Origin: Echria macrotheca
Lineage: Eukaryota; Ascomycota; Sordariomycetes; Sordariales; Schizotheciaceae
Length of the DNA: 64,000 bases
NCBI GenBank assembly: GCA_030411725.1
Contig: MU839833.1
Span: forward strand, 1,426,001-1,490,000
Reading direction: 5' to 3'
Part shown: one piece after another, positions 10,070-21,828 of the stretch
Numbering within the stretch: the stretch's first letter is position 1
Layout of the letters: the number at the start of each line of letters is the position of its first letter
Made by a program: the position numbers and the translations under genes
The notes under the pieces: model-generated
What the model was told of the DNA's origin: nothing
Databases searched by the model: none
The model's input: only the letters and a program-made list of their open reading frames with translations

Positions 10070-11777
10070 GACAGCCATCCGGTATATCAATACCTAGCAC
10101 CTGGAGAGTTGGCAGACGAAGAGATGCCTCATACGGTGGCACTGAGCAGCATGTTGGCTTCCTGCAACCTTCTATCCACTTCAAAGGGTTGCACCACATT
10201 GATAAGAGGGCCCAGTCTCTCACCACCCAGAGTGAAGGTAAGTGCTTGAACAATTAAAGAGTCTCAATCACCACAGATCCATGATATACTACATTCTGAT
10301 TGTATTTATTCCTTCACTGAAGCTGAATTGGCGGCGGCGCTTTGGTCTGCGCAAGTTGCTTGGTCGCCTTCATACATCATCCCATCATCTCTCCCACGGG
10401 CTTGACCCAACGGTCAGCGACCATTACCTGGTTGACGCCCAACTACCACAACACGCCTTGCTGCCCCCATCCCCAGTCTCCGGGAATGTCTCCGTCTACC
10501 TTGACCCCCGAGCTCATCAATCGTGAGGGTGGATACCGAAAAAGAAAGTCCACCTTGACCAAGATAGCCAGAAACTAAAACAGAAAAAACAATTCAACCT
10601 TTCCGAACCAAACCACCCCTCTACCATCCATGAATGCCAACTCCCCGGAAAGAAAAACCATCTAGCCTGCCCCGTCATGAAAAGAAGACCTCAGGTCCCG
10701 ACGTCGCAGAGACGGTCGAAAGAATCTGCAGGTCGACGGCGTAGAATGCAAGTGCCCAAGTATAATACCAGTGAAAAAAACAAGCAGAAAACAGTGCCCC
10801 CCTTTTGTCCCAGAAAATGCGCACGGCCGCTCAAAGTTCGACTTTTCAACCTCGTGACCCCAAACCCGACAGAAGAGACAATGACACCCATGGAAATAGC
10901 ACCAGATATGTACCAAAGCCCTTCGAAAACTTTTCCGCCTCGACAACAAATATCGCATATGACCCCTTGAACCCACGCTTTGCCTCCCCGTATGAAAATT
11001 TTGGACGCCTTGATTGCTCGCCGTGCCAAAAGATCCCCAGGCACTGGCGCGCATCGCGTGACGAAGGAACGAGTGTACAGCCCTCCCAGGAAAAAAGCGG
11101 GAAGACACCATTACAAGTTCGTATCCACGAAGCCCCTTCCCCTCGATTTCGTAAAACAAAGGAACGTGAACGACTTTTCGATGCTGGGATTTCGTAGCCA
11201 AGGAGGCTGTCCATTCAGCCATCCTGGAAGAACCCCGATTCTATAATGACGAAGAGCCGGATATAGAAGAAAAGCCATGGCTTTCGAGCTGCACGAAGCA
11301 GCTATGAGACAGTTGGAAGTCGAGCTGAAAGCCTTAATCGAGAAGACGTTGTGAAGTCTAGAAAGTCGGATCCGAAAATGAAATTGGTATAGGGAACCTA
11401 AACGCCGTTGTATGAAATATTACCGAACCGTATACCGACAGAAAAGAAACATAAAAAACACGCAAGCCATTGTTCCGAGAAAGAAGTGTCGATTGTTGTG
11501 CTGGCCGTCAAAAAGGTAGGCGCAAAGTAGTGTTGTCGTTGCAAGTCCAAAGACCTGGACTCGGAACAGCCTGAAGAGGGAATTATTATGACGACCAAAA
11601 CAAGGCAGTCCATTCGTGAGTGTGGGTATCTGAATGCAATTTATCGATTTGTCCGATGTTCCAGGAAATCGCGTTTCCGGCCATGCAATGTGAAACCAGA
11701 AGTTCGTGAAGGTGAAAGCAGCCGCAACGCCCGAAAATGCCAGTCTATACGCTCATCGCCGCGGCACCGCTGGCCAT
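10070..11777. other. Convergent intergenic region
   Basis: 1.7 kb between two genes facing each other. Overlapping ORFs of 90-190 codons occur on both strands at 10662-11246, but none has a domain, a leader or a consistent frame. The likeliest content is 3' untranslated sequence of the cyclin gene and of the NIP30 gene. No gene called. Confidence 0.5.
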
Positions 11778-12803
11778 TCAGCCAACGACAGGCATGCTGT
11801 AGCCGTGGTTTGCGAAATACGTCGGGGCCTTGGAGTGGAAGCTCGAGCACGTGTTGGAGTCGGGGCTCGACATGTCCCAAGCGCCATGACCGTATTTGTA
11901 AGGCTGAACGAGGCCGGGCGGGTTCCGCGGCTGATGAGGGTTTGGCTGGAAACCATTGTATGTCGTCTGCTGGGAGTAACGGCTCAGGTTGTTGGCAAAC
12001 ACGCGGTCGAACCACTCGGCGTACTGCTGTGCGGTCCACGACGTAGCCGAGTTGGAATACTCCGGAGTGCAATAGCCAGAATCGGGAGGCGTCAGCGGCG
12101 TGCTCCTCACCCACTCGGGCTGATAGCCCCACGAGGTACCGTCGTGCTGATACGCAGACGGCGCAGCCTGGTTGCGCTTCATGCGTGCATAACGCTCGTA
12201 CTCAGCGATCTGCTGCGAGTGCCACGCCTGTGCCCGGTGGAAATTGCCAGGGCTGGCGACGTTGGTGTCGATCGGAGGGACCAAAGCCATACGCTCGCGG
12301 GTCGCCCGGGCCTCGGCCTGCCGCCGCTTCTTGAGAGCCAACCACTCGTCCCAATTCTGCAGCCAGGCCTTGTAGTCGCTGCTCTCATCGAGGTTGACAT
12401 AGAGACCCCAGCTGGACTGAAGAAGCCACTCAGTTTCCAGAGTGTTGAGCTCCCGCACCGGGATTCCGCTCACTTCAGACCAAGACTTGTTCTGAAACGT
12501 ATTGTCGTCGAGGAACTTGCTGCCGAGCAAGAGGGCGATGGTGAGCATGCGCCAGATCTGACCCTCGGTCGGGTTCCATCTGCCAGAAGAATGGGCAGAG
12601 TTCACTCGCTTCGAGAGGTAGTTCATGCCAAGAAGAATCGTGGTTCGCGGGAGTCGTGTCGACGTCAGGATCTGCGATACGAACTTGCGGAAGGCCGTGT
12701 CCACACTGTTGTGAGGCATGACAATTCGCGTCGCCATCTCAGAAACATACTCGGCCATGTCCTCGACCTCGTAGTCGAGGTCCTGGCACACACCGCCCGG
12801 CAT
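11778..12803 (-). CDS. Pcl/Pho80-type cyclin
   Basis: 341 residues from the ATG at 12803 (MPGGVCQDLDYEVEDMAEYV). The cyclin box covers about residues 12-135; 'LGSKFLDDNTFQNKSW' and 'EVSGIPVRELNTLE' are hallmarks of the Pcl/Pho80 class, which activates Pho85-type kinases. The C-terminal 190 residues are rich in Gln, Tyr, Pro and Ser with no known domain. A 3' splice signal (CTTACAG) ends five bases before this ATG, so the longer in-frame start at 12890 probably lies in a 5' untranslated intron. A long leader is common for fungal cyclin genes and would occupy part of the gap to the right. Which process it controls (cell cycle, phosphate or morphogenesis) cannot be told. Confidence 0.85.
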   Translation of the reverse strand: MPGGVCQDLDYEVEDMAEYVSEMATRIVMPHNSVDTAFRKFVSQILTSTRLPRTTILLGMNYLSKRVNSAHSSGRWNPTEGQIWRMLTIALLLGSKFLDDNTFQNKSWSEVSGIPVRELNTLETEWLLQSSWGLYVNLDESSDYKAWLQNWDEWLALKKRRQAEARATRERMALVPPIDTNVASPGNFHRAQAWHSQQIAEYERYARMKRNQAAPSAYQHDGTSWGYQPEWVRSTPLTPPDSGYCTPEYSNSATSWTAQQYAEWFDRVFANNLSRYSQQTTYNGFQPNPHQPRNPPGLVQPYKYGHGAWDMSSPDSNTCSSFHSKAPTYFANHGYSMPVVG

Positions 12804-15800
12804 GATGACTGTAAGTTGGGATGCGAGTTGGAGAAAGGGTGTCCAACTACTCCGAGCAACTGGAAGGTCGAGCCAGAGGGAAGATTTCACCTGCAGCCGA
12901 GAGTTTCCAGAAGCTGAAGAGTCGGTTGATCTCGAAGCAAAACCTGTCGAGATCTAGTGGAGTCTCCGAGCCATAGAGAGAAAATTTCCCAGGCGGACGA
13001 TCAAGGGAAACGGGTCGGTGATCGAGGGAACAAAAATCGAAAATCCGGAGCTCGAAGGCAAAGGCCTTGATTGTGGGATGGCGTGATCCCGTGCAGTGAA
13101 CTGAACGATTTTCTCGACGACTGACGGCCGACGAGATCGCAAGGGTGGAAATCGAAAAGCTTAAAAGGGAAAGGGAAAGTCTAAAGCACTGTGAAACAAG
13201 TGGTCAGTAAAAGAACAACGCCTCTGTTTGTGAAAGACGGTGAATTCGCTTTGTGGACGCGTATTGGAAACAATGCTAATAGCGGTGTTGTTGACGAATC
13301 AGTCGACAGCGTGTGGCGTTTCTGTGAGTGGCCGAGTCCATCCACGGACCAGGTGCGGGAGATGAGATCCAAACAACGAAAAAGAGACCGCGTTTTCAAT
13401 CGGACACCGCTTGATTCTGACTTGATGGTGAAAAAAGAGAACTAACCTGATCGAAGGAAGTAATGCAGAGCGCTTAATCCGTAGATGTGCGCGAGATGCT
13501 GGACTGAGACGTCGTGACTTCTCGCTGAGAATGAGGACAAAGCGCGCCGCACAGCCGGGAAACCGTCTCGATGCAAGCACCAAGAATCGTCTTCGTGCGA
13601 GGGGGGAACGGCGAAGGTGAACGCGCGAATCCGGTACTGGACGACACAAAAGTGAATTGGTCGTCGGTCGCAGGCTCGATTCGTGACGTGGTTACGGCGG
13701 TCGAAGGAGGTGGATGGCGGCGGGCGGAGGGAGGTGAGGAGAAGAGAGAAAAAAAAAAGGTTGCCCTGGGCGGAGTGATGACCGGGTGATAGCTCGATGG
13801 CGGACTGGGGGGCGAGCACTGGAAGGGCCGGGCTCACGCTTTTTTTTTTTGGCTGGTGGCCCACTTTGCTGGATCCCCAGGCTGGTCGCAACTGGGGCAA
13901 GCGTCAAAGTTGGGTGGAGGGATGACCCGGTGGAGCGAGTGGAAGCGACGGGCGGGTGGATGGCAATAAAACGGAGCCCTCGGGGTTCAGCCACTGGCCT
14001 GTGCATGTGCAGGCAGTTTCTCCAGGCAGTTTTGCTGCTGCTGCACAGGGAGGAATGGGTGGATGGCACGGATGGCACAGGAGGCACATTCTGTTCACAA
14101 CTTGCGAGTACAGTGCTGCACCCGTGTCGGGGGCCAGCGGGATACGGTAACATGACATGGCATCCGCCTCCTTTATTCTCATCCCATCGTTCTCGCGAGA
14201 ATGCACTGATGGTGTTGTCGAAAAGGCAAGCAACTTGTCAGGAGACCTGGAAATCTTGCGAGGCGACTTTGCAATTGCAGACGCGGATGGATGAGTGATG
14301 CAACAGGACAGGAATGACCAGGGCTGTCGTCAACAACCCCAAACCGACCCTTCTGCACGCTCGAGGGGTGACCGCAGTGTCAGAAGGAAACGTTGAGTCC
14401 AGCGAACCAGGCTTGCCTGGCTGGGACGGGTCAAGTCTGAGGCCGAGGACAGGGGGAGGGGGTACACCGCGCTAAATCTCGTGTCTCACCCCTCCAAGAT
14501 CGTCAACCCCATTGCTCCGAGGCTCCATTGGGGATACTCATGTAGATATTCGTAGAGGACGGAATTTTGTCCAGGCAGCCAAAACTAGCACAGGTTGCTG
14601 TGGACCAGATGACAGTTTCAATTCTCCCACACGAGATGTCAAGGAAGAGAGGCTCCCTTCGACGAAGCAAGTCCAACGACGGCGTGGACAAAAGTTCTGG
14701 AGGAAGGGTCGGGGTCGCCTCACTCAGCAAGCCCCCAAGACTGATTTGACATTGGAGGTTACCCAGCGACAGTTTCACGTGTTCTTGTTGCACCGTAGTT
14801 GCCGCAACCCGTTGCCATCATTGGGGATTGTTTGTCGAGCATCCTGCGTGGCTGGAAATAGCTGCAAATCTGCTAGTCTACAACCGACCCTCTGGCTCCA
14901 CCAGATCTCGGCAGGCTACACAGACGCCCCGGCGTTGGCGGCGAAGCTGGAAACGAACCCTGACCGCGTGTCCCAAATTTCGTCGTGAGTGCAGGGGCAG
15001 CAAAACACTTTCCAGGCGAGGGTACCTCCGTACCTGTCTCAGGAGGACGGGTACCTCAATAATAGCACTCCCAATATCGGATGAGGAGAATTCTGGTCGA
15101 ACAATTGCGGTCTTCTATTTTTCCATGTGAGTTCCAAGATGAATCTTCAACACCAGTCCCTTCGGCATCTCGATGCAGCCTCGAAGGACGGTATCCTGGC
15201 ACGGTCCAGCCGGACATGTTGACCCTCAGGTCTTTGCGTACGGAGTACACAGCCCAGAGGCGCGCCGCGACAGTTTATTAGTTAGCGGTGTTCGGTGTTG
15301 GCTGAACACTGCTTTCTCACAGACAAGCCAATACCAGCGCGTTGCTCGACTCATGCCCCTTCTTTGCATCGGCCGTTGGCCAGAGAGGAACCATCTTACG
15401 TCCGCCTCGTGGCCAACGAGACGTATCAAGTTGCGCTGGGGCGGATATGGTGGTTCATGGTCATTTTCAGGGTCCTTCGACGGTACATTCGACAGACCCT
15501 GAAAGCCAACTTTGCAGCAGCCCGGAACGAGTTCGATCCGCTAGACCAGCGAAAAAGACAAGGTTGTTGCGGTCCACCCCCAAGCTGCCCAGTTAGAAGC
15601 ACCAAATCCCAAGCTTGGTGTAGCGTTGCTGGAGCAAAGTCTCTGCGGTGCACCGCGGTCTTGGCCTTGGGAAGTCAGGGGTGCAAAAAAGCGCGCAACT
15701 AAAATCGTCGGTCATGGCTGCCATTAGCAGCAACCACGGCAAACACCACCGCAGTCCTGCTTCTCCGGACACGAGTCAGAAATAAAACTGATGGAACGTT

Positions 15801-18800
15801 CGGCCCAGACTGTCGGACCTGACTGTCCGCTGCGCCCAGAGGCGACCAGTCGGCTAACGAAACCCCTCGGGCGCGGCACCGAAAGTCGTTCTTGGTTTGG
15901 GAGGCGGTCAAGACGTGCAGAGTCTGTGGCGTCGGCAGCTTCCCCGTGGCCCCCCGTTCGAAAACATGGACGAGTCCCCTCGTGCATCAGCCAAAAGGGT
16001 CGCTGCTGTTCCACCATGGTCTCGGGGCTTTTGGGCGATAACCAGCCAGAGCTGCCCCCGATCAAAGTCATGACTTCGGCTTCTGAGTCAGGATTGGCGC
16101 GAAGATCACGGTTCGCAGCATCGCTTCACACGCCGCGAGGGGGCAAGGGAGGGTTCGGTGGCACATCGATCGTCAGCAGCCAGGCAGTCAACGATTTCGA
16201 TGTGTACCCGCCAACATGTGGATAATATGCCAGAAGGACTTGCTCATCACGGGACTGGACAGGCTGGTGGGAGGAGGCAACGCAGCGAGCTGCTGCGAAC
16301 CGCCTTCGTGCCGTTCCCCGGCAAACGAGGTTTCCGTCTATTGATCAACCTGCCGTCCGTCGTCCCGTGGCAGATTCCGGCATGCAAAGGCTTGGTAGTG
16401 AGGAGTAAGGCTCGCGTGGATGTTCGGTTCAATTGTGCATCGACGCCAGACCGCCGCCGAGTATCACCTACAAGTGGCTCGGAAATTGGGTTTGGAGATT
16501 CGGGGGCCCTCCAGCCTCGTACGCTTCCACGCCTCGCCATGCCTCTGGGAGATTTACAGACGGGTTGGTAAGACTCAAGTCCCTGGTGGAGTCGTAAAGG
16601 ACAGGAATTTCCTGCAGAAGAGGTTCCAGCTCTGCATCCGATCTCGTTGGCACTGGCCCCCGGGTGAGGAGCATGGATGGATGCTCCGGATCTCAACTGC
16701 TGAAGAAAACCCTGCGCTGAGGATTTGCAGCTGGGTGGGGAAAACATGGAAGAATGAATTCATCAGTATGCGGCACATCGTCAGATGTGCCTCTTCCCAA
16801 AAACTGTATGGCCGGGTACATCTGCTTTGCGGGATCTGGTTTGCGGGCTGTCAGAGGCTGCGTATCAGCGCTTCATCGCCCCAGGACCGTCAACGCGGCG
16901 AGTGACGTTGATATCCTGTGACGCCCGCAGCCCGAGATAACCAAAACCAATCCAATCGCAGCCCTGGGTTCACTGTTTCCAGACGGCGAGAGGTCGTCAC
17001 GGTCGTATAAGGCATTTTGCTCAGCCTGAGAGATGAGTGAACCGCCAGCCACTTTTCGCCCACTCGCGGCTCGCCCTCTGGCTCGGCTCCACCGGAAGAC
17101 CCGTTGAGCCCGCAGGTCCAATGAGAGGCGTCCGAATCGCTCTGCCAGGAACATGACAACTGGTTGTCCAGCTTTCCTTTGGCTGCGCAGTCGCTCTCTC
17201 AAACCTGTCTCGGAGCACATCTCACGTGGAAACAGAGAGTGGCACAGCGTTATGTCTCCCTCATCATCAGCATCCTCGCCTTCCACTTTCAGCCAGATGA
17301 GCGCATCTCAGCAGAGTCATCGGCCGCCTCTTTACCTTCACACCCTTTTCTCAGAAATACCGTATGGAGGAGCTGAGTGGTGACGGCAACGTCGCAGCCA
17401 ATACCTCTCCGCCTCCAGCGCTTATTAATAAACCTCGTCACGATCTCGGATCTGGGCACGCAAGCTGCCCGCACTAAATGAAGCCGCCGCCGCGCTGCCG
17501 TTGACGCTGCCAGAGGCACACCAAAACCCCGCAAGGCCGTCCAGGCGGTGTGGCAAGCCTAGCTGCCGCCCATTTGCAGCTCGTGGTTGCGTTTGGCGTC
17601 TTGAGCGCTGGCTTCCCCGGCTCTGCATGCAGCCGGAACGGTCATGAAGGAGCCAAGTGACTCTTCGACCCCTTCCCGCAGGCCGGACGGGCCATCAGGG
17701 CAGACATGCCGGTGCCATCACGCCCGCACGGGTTAAGCAGAGACTGACTGGGCCGGCTCGGGACGGTGCTAACCCTCCAGGGCGGCGTGCAGCACCCAGA
17801 CCTGTGGGCGCCTTTTCCTTCGAGTCGCAGGAATCCAGCTCCCGATTCTGATGCCTTTGACTCGATCTGCTCTTGCTGCCTCGTACCGGAACGTGCCCGA
17901 CTCGCACGCAAATGGCTCTTCCAAAGTGGGGGTTCTGAATCCCCACCTTGGAACAGCGGCTTGAGGAAGTTGAGGCTCACCACCGAGGTTTCTCGAACTC
18001 ATCGACGGACAGGCTGGGAGTCTGACGAATAACACCGGCCTCTGTTAACTGCTTCTAGATCTGAACGGCAAAACAGATGTTCGCCGCAGTATCGAGTTGA
18101 TTCAGACACGGTATGCTTAGCAGCACGAAAGCGGTCCACTTCGAGATCCGGCACCTTTTTCTCTCGCTATTTTCGTACCGCACTGCGATGGCAGGTTCCC
18201 CGCCATGGCCGCTTACGGCTGCATAACACAAAATCAGGCCAAACCGTCCCTGATGAATAGTGGAGGATGATTGTTTCCATTCCTGCCTGACGAACCGAGG
18301 GCTGCCGTCCTGTTCGGCACAACCCCTCCTGGTGCTCCCGGTTCGCGCTGGTTGGATCTTGCGGTTATCCCACTCTGTGGTGTTTGTTGGGCAGAAACAC
18401 TTTTGGGGTGGAGCACCCTCACGGCGGCGGGTTGGCCGCTGACGAACAGAGACTTTCTAGTGCGGCTTCTCGCACGTTCGTGAGGAGACAAGCAAGATTA
18501 TCCCGCAGTGACATTGGTGGTTTCGCGGCTGTCCCGGTTGGGGAAACTTCAAGACAACAAGAGAAAGACGCCATCGGCGCCAATGCACCACCAGGAAGCT
18601 TCCGGATCAGCTTGATGAGACTACTCCGGCGTTTTGTGTCCTTTCGTCTCATCCTCGCCCCGTTTGGTTCCAACACCCGAGGTCCAAGGAACCAAACACA
18701 CGAAGAGTTGGTGAGGCCGGAGGAGGGGAAGGCGGGGCACCCCCCCTTTTACACAGTACCACCCAAACCCCTCACAGTTTGTTGCAGCAACCGGCGCGGG

Positions 18801-19628
18801 CAAACTTCCAGGTTCAAGGCCGATTACGGGCGTACAAGGCGGGCTGGAATCACGTCGGCGGCGTTTCTTGGTCGGCGTGGTCGGGTACACGCGTGGTTGG
18901 TGTTGGTAAGATGGGCCTCTCTGGCGTTGATGTCATTGGGTGGTGGGCTCCATTTTTGTTTCGCCTGACGTGCATCTTTGGCTCCGCCTGGCCCCCTTCT
19001 CGAAGGCAAAGCGATTCGAGCCGGCCACGGTGTGCGGATTAACGCCACGCGGGGACACACAGATCGGCCCCATCGATCGAAGATTTTCTTACTCCATCAC
19101 ACACGGGCCAAAACAAGGTCAGGGTATCCGTTTTGCTTTCCCAACAAGAGGAGAGAAAATTTGTGCTGCAGGTATATGGTATGACAGCCCAAGGCGGGGT
19201 ATCAAGCAGGGAAGCAAGACGCCGGCGGTTTCCGTCTTGATCGGATAGGTGTTACTCCTTGAATTCAGGGTCTGGTTAAGGAGCCGAGTTTTGTCCGGCT
19301 GGCCCGGATTTTTTATGCCTTTTCCTGGAATAGGCCATGGCCAGACCGCTCGGTCAACCCGAACGACTGAAGAGCGGGTAGAGTCGGATGTGGGATATTT
19401 ACATCCTGTTCCTGTATGTACTAGGGCGCTGTCGCCGCCCCTTCGGTGGGAATCTTGCTTCTGCAAGATTCTCCTGACTGCTGTCTCCCTTGATCACCCA
19501 TCCAGTGAACGCTGTGTGCCTACCTCTATTACATGCATGCTGGACGATCTTACGTACCTTTCACGGCCTGGTGGTAGTTCAGACCTGCCGCCCAGAACTC
19601 GGACCTGTGGAAGGTTGACATCAACGGC
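12804..19628. other. Gene-poor region, no intact gene recognised
   Basis: Almost 7 kb (9 kb counting up to the Tim54 gene) without a convincing gene, in a window otherwise averaging one gene per 2-3 kb. The part up to about 14 kb is probably leader and promoter of the cyclin; it has homopolymer runs (A10 near 13751, T10 near 13841). ORFs of 100-190 codons at 13786, 14512, 15295, 16420 and 18384 were read; none shows a domain or biased codon use. Base composition is ordinary, not strongly AT-rich, so heavy RIP is not apparent. It may hold regulatory sequence, non-coding transcripts or fully decayed genes. Confidence 0.5.
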
Positions 19629-20156
19629 ATGAGTCCTAGCTTTGCGGGCAAGAATGCCGACATTGAGTCACCCTCGCGGCGGTTTCATTCCTGGGTGGTT
19701 TATAACTTGGAGAGCAGGATCAAAAGATATCCCCAGAAAGCATCCAACCTCAAAGGCCTTAGCAGAGAGAAGGCTTTTTTTGACAACAACAAGCAACACT
19801 TTGGCACCGTATATGCCGCCTCGGGCTATACGCGAAAAACCAAGAAGAACTGTCGCCTTGACTGGGCGCTGATCAAGCCCAGTAGTACCGGTATTGCACG
19901 TATAGGCGTGAATAATCTTCGACCCAACTAGGACTTAGAGCTGAGGCCAACCTGTGGGACAGTCAATGTATCGAGAACGCCACAGAGAAGCAACATGCTC
20001 CCCAGGGCCAGCCAGCCCGCGAAGGCGAGCCTTCGAAGCCTGCCCATCGGAAGCCTCGTTTACAAGATTGGTTCTACTACTAGTCCTACTATCGGTCATT
20101 ACGCATATACCAAGGCTACTGTGAAGATCTCCGAGGACACACACGTCGAGAAATAA
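19629..20156 (+). pseudogene. Decayed trypsin-like (fungal serine protease-fold) gene fragment
   Basis: One frame reads from an ATG at 19629 to a TAA at 20154-20156, broken by a single TAG at 19929-19931. Before the stop it reads HFGTVYAASGYTR then CRLDWALIKP; after it, LRSLPIGSLVYKIGSTT and GHYAYTKATV. These match, in order, blocks of a fungal family of trypsin-like proteins in which 'DWALI' holds the presumed catalytic Asp and 'VYKIGRTTG..G.Y' follows. Family assignment is from memory of such motifs and is tentative. The part that would carry the catalytic Ser (GDSGS) is missing, so the copy is truncated as well as interrupted. It lies alone in the gene-poor region. Confidence 0.5.
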
Positions 20157-20160
20157 GGCC

Positions 20161-20210
20161 GCCGGTTAGATCGACTGTGTGCTCCGTTAAGTCAACAGAC
20201 TCTAGATAAT
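20161..20210. repeat. Left arm of an imperfect inverted repeat
   Basis: The reverse complement of 20161-20210 resembles 20404-20459: both contain CTRGAGTCYGT and ACAGTCGATCT followed by AACCGGC. Identity is roughly 75 percent by eye, with a 3 nt insertion in the right arm. The arms are about 190 bp apart. Confidence 0.5.
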
Positions 20211-20403
20211 TATTTGGGAAGGGCTCTGCCACTAAGATCTTGCCAAACCGGAGATTGACGACCAACTCATCGAAGGTCTGAGCTCGGGAGCCAATGAACC
20301 CAGACGCGGTGCTTGAAAGAAGTCCCTGCATCGAGAAAAGGAAACCACCAATGCAACTCGGCGGAAGGTCCAGGGTCGTGTTTGCTAAAAACGTCTCTGG
20401 GAA

Positions 20404-20459
20404 TGGCTACCTGGAGTCCGTCGGTTCAAACAGAGCATACAGTCGATCTACTAACCGGC
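20404..20459. repeat. Right arm of an imperfect inverted repeat
   Basis: Partner of 20161-20210. Both arms, read in their own direction, can encode a peptide with TEHTVDL, so the pair probably arose by inverted duplication of a formerly coding segment next to the decayed protease-like gene. Confidence 0.5.
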
Positions 20460-21828
20460 CTGAGCAAAAGGATGAGTGAGCGCTGTTACGATCGGGGAAA
20501 AGGAAATCCGGAAAGGAATTTTCTCCAGGTATCAGACAGAATGTTCCATCTGTTCGCCTCTCACACTTACACACCAGCACTTGTTCATACCAAAGTCTAG
20601 TAAAGACAACAAAAACACAGATATAGTAACAACAGCATCATTAGTAGCAGCAGCAGTACAAACAGCAAAAATAAAGTGCCTGCTAAGATTCAAGTTCGAG
20701 TTCAGAAGGGGTGCCAAAATGCACAGACTACCTAGACGTGTACCCTAGGTACCAAGATTACGAAACCACCGCATCTGCCGCGTCATCCCCTCCCTGACTT
20801 TGTTTACTTCCCACCCTGCAGCAGCAGGCAGATAAACAATATCAGCCTGCGATGGCGGACGCGTGTAGTCGTTGCCAGAGACGTATTTGCTTGCCTACCT
20901 ATTGTGGTGTGACCTCCTTTTGGGGAGCTATCGGGTTTGTTGTAGTCGTCGTCATCGTTGTTACCTTTTGGGTGTGTCAAGGTACATACAGGTAGGTAGG
21001 TATCTGCTGCCTGCTTGGGGGAGCATGGTCGGTCGATTGGGGAATATCGGGCATCGGGTGTGTACTGCACCGCTGGAGACAAGTGTTTTTACAAGTCTAG
21101 GTTGTTGGTGTTCTCTTCATCTTGGGGAAAGAAACTGTTGCCTACCTAGGTATGTACGAAAGGGTTGTTGTTGTTGTTGTCAACCTAACTAAGACAGGAG
21201 TTGGGTAAAAAAGTCCCAGCTGGGCCCATACATCGCTCCTCGTTAGTATTCATCGGCACTCCAGCCGGGGAAGGATGGAGGGTGACGGTGACTCGCTGCC
21301 TGGGTATGGGAGTCGTAATCTACTGCAACATCGTCAATAACCTCCTGTCAGTCTTGGCTTGGGCAACCACCCATCATCGGCATCTCCATCTTCACATGGG
21401 GACACGTGTAGGCAGCCAGGATGGGTAAAGTAAGTGTATCCGTGGTCCATGATAGGCGTGTAAATAGCCATTCTCCAGGTACCATGTGTCGTCCAACATG
21501 GAATCATCATCACCGTCTCCGTCCAGGTAGGAAAATAATCGCTGCCTGGGAAAGGCAGTGGTAATGCAATCTTGTCCTATACGATCAATTCGGCATCATC
21601 CTAGAAAGATAACTGCTGCCTGGGAGACCAAGTTGCACCACACTGATAGGAGAACCACCAAGAGCGAAGCCAAGTGCTTGACAATTAAAGAGGAGTCTCA
21701 TTATACACAGAACACAAGTAGCCCTCTAACCCAGTCACCATCCTATGCAGCCCACGTCCATCTACATGATGGTATTATACAGATATACAGTGATACAGCC
21801 TTCTTGGCGTTCAACAGACGTCACACAC
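20460..21828. other. Intergenic with short repeats
   Basis: No gene. It contains a GTT microsatellite (21166-21181), an AGC run near 20648, two CCTAGGTA motifs (20744-20751 and TACCTAGGTA at 21143-21152) and three loosely spaced CTGCCTGGG words (21296, 21542, 21616) in partly similar surroundings. The right end is the 3' flank of the Tim54 gene. Confidence 0.5.

Noticed and set aside
9248..10090. 280-codon minus-strand ORF, Leu/Pro/Ile-rich
   Set aside because: Mirror image of the purine-rich NIP30 gene; the C/T-rich complement naturally lacks stops.
10662..11246. Overlapping ORFs on both strands
   Set aside because: Several frames are open at once, no domain or leader; judged 3' untranslated sequence between convergent genes.
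11706..12917. 403-codon plus-strand ORF
   Set aside because: Antisense to the cyclin gene, no domain, Arg/Val/Leu-rich as expected of a shadow frame.
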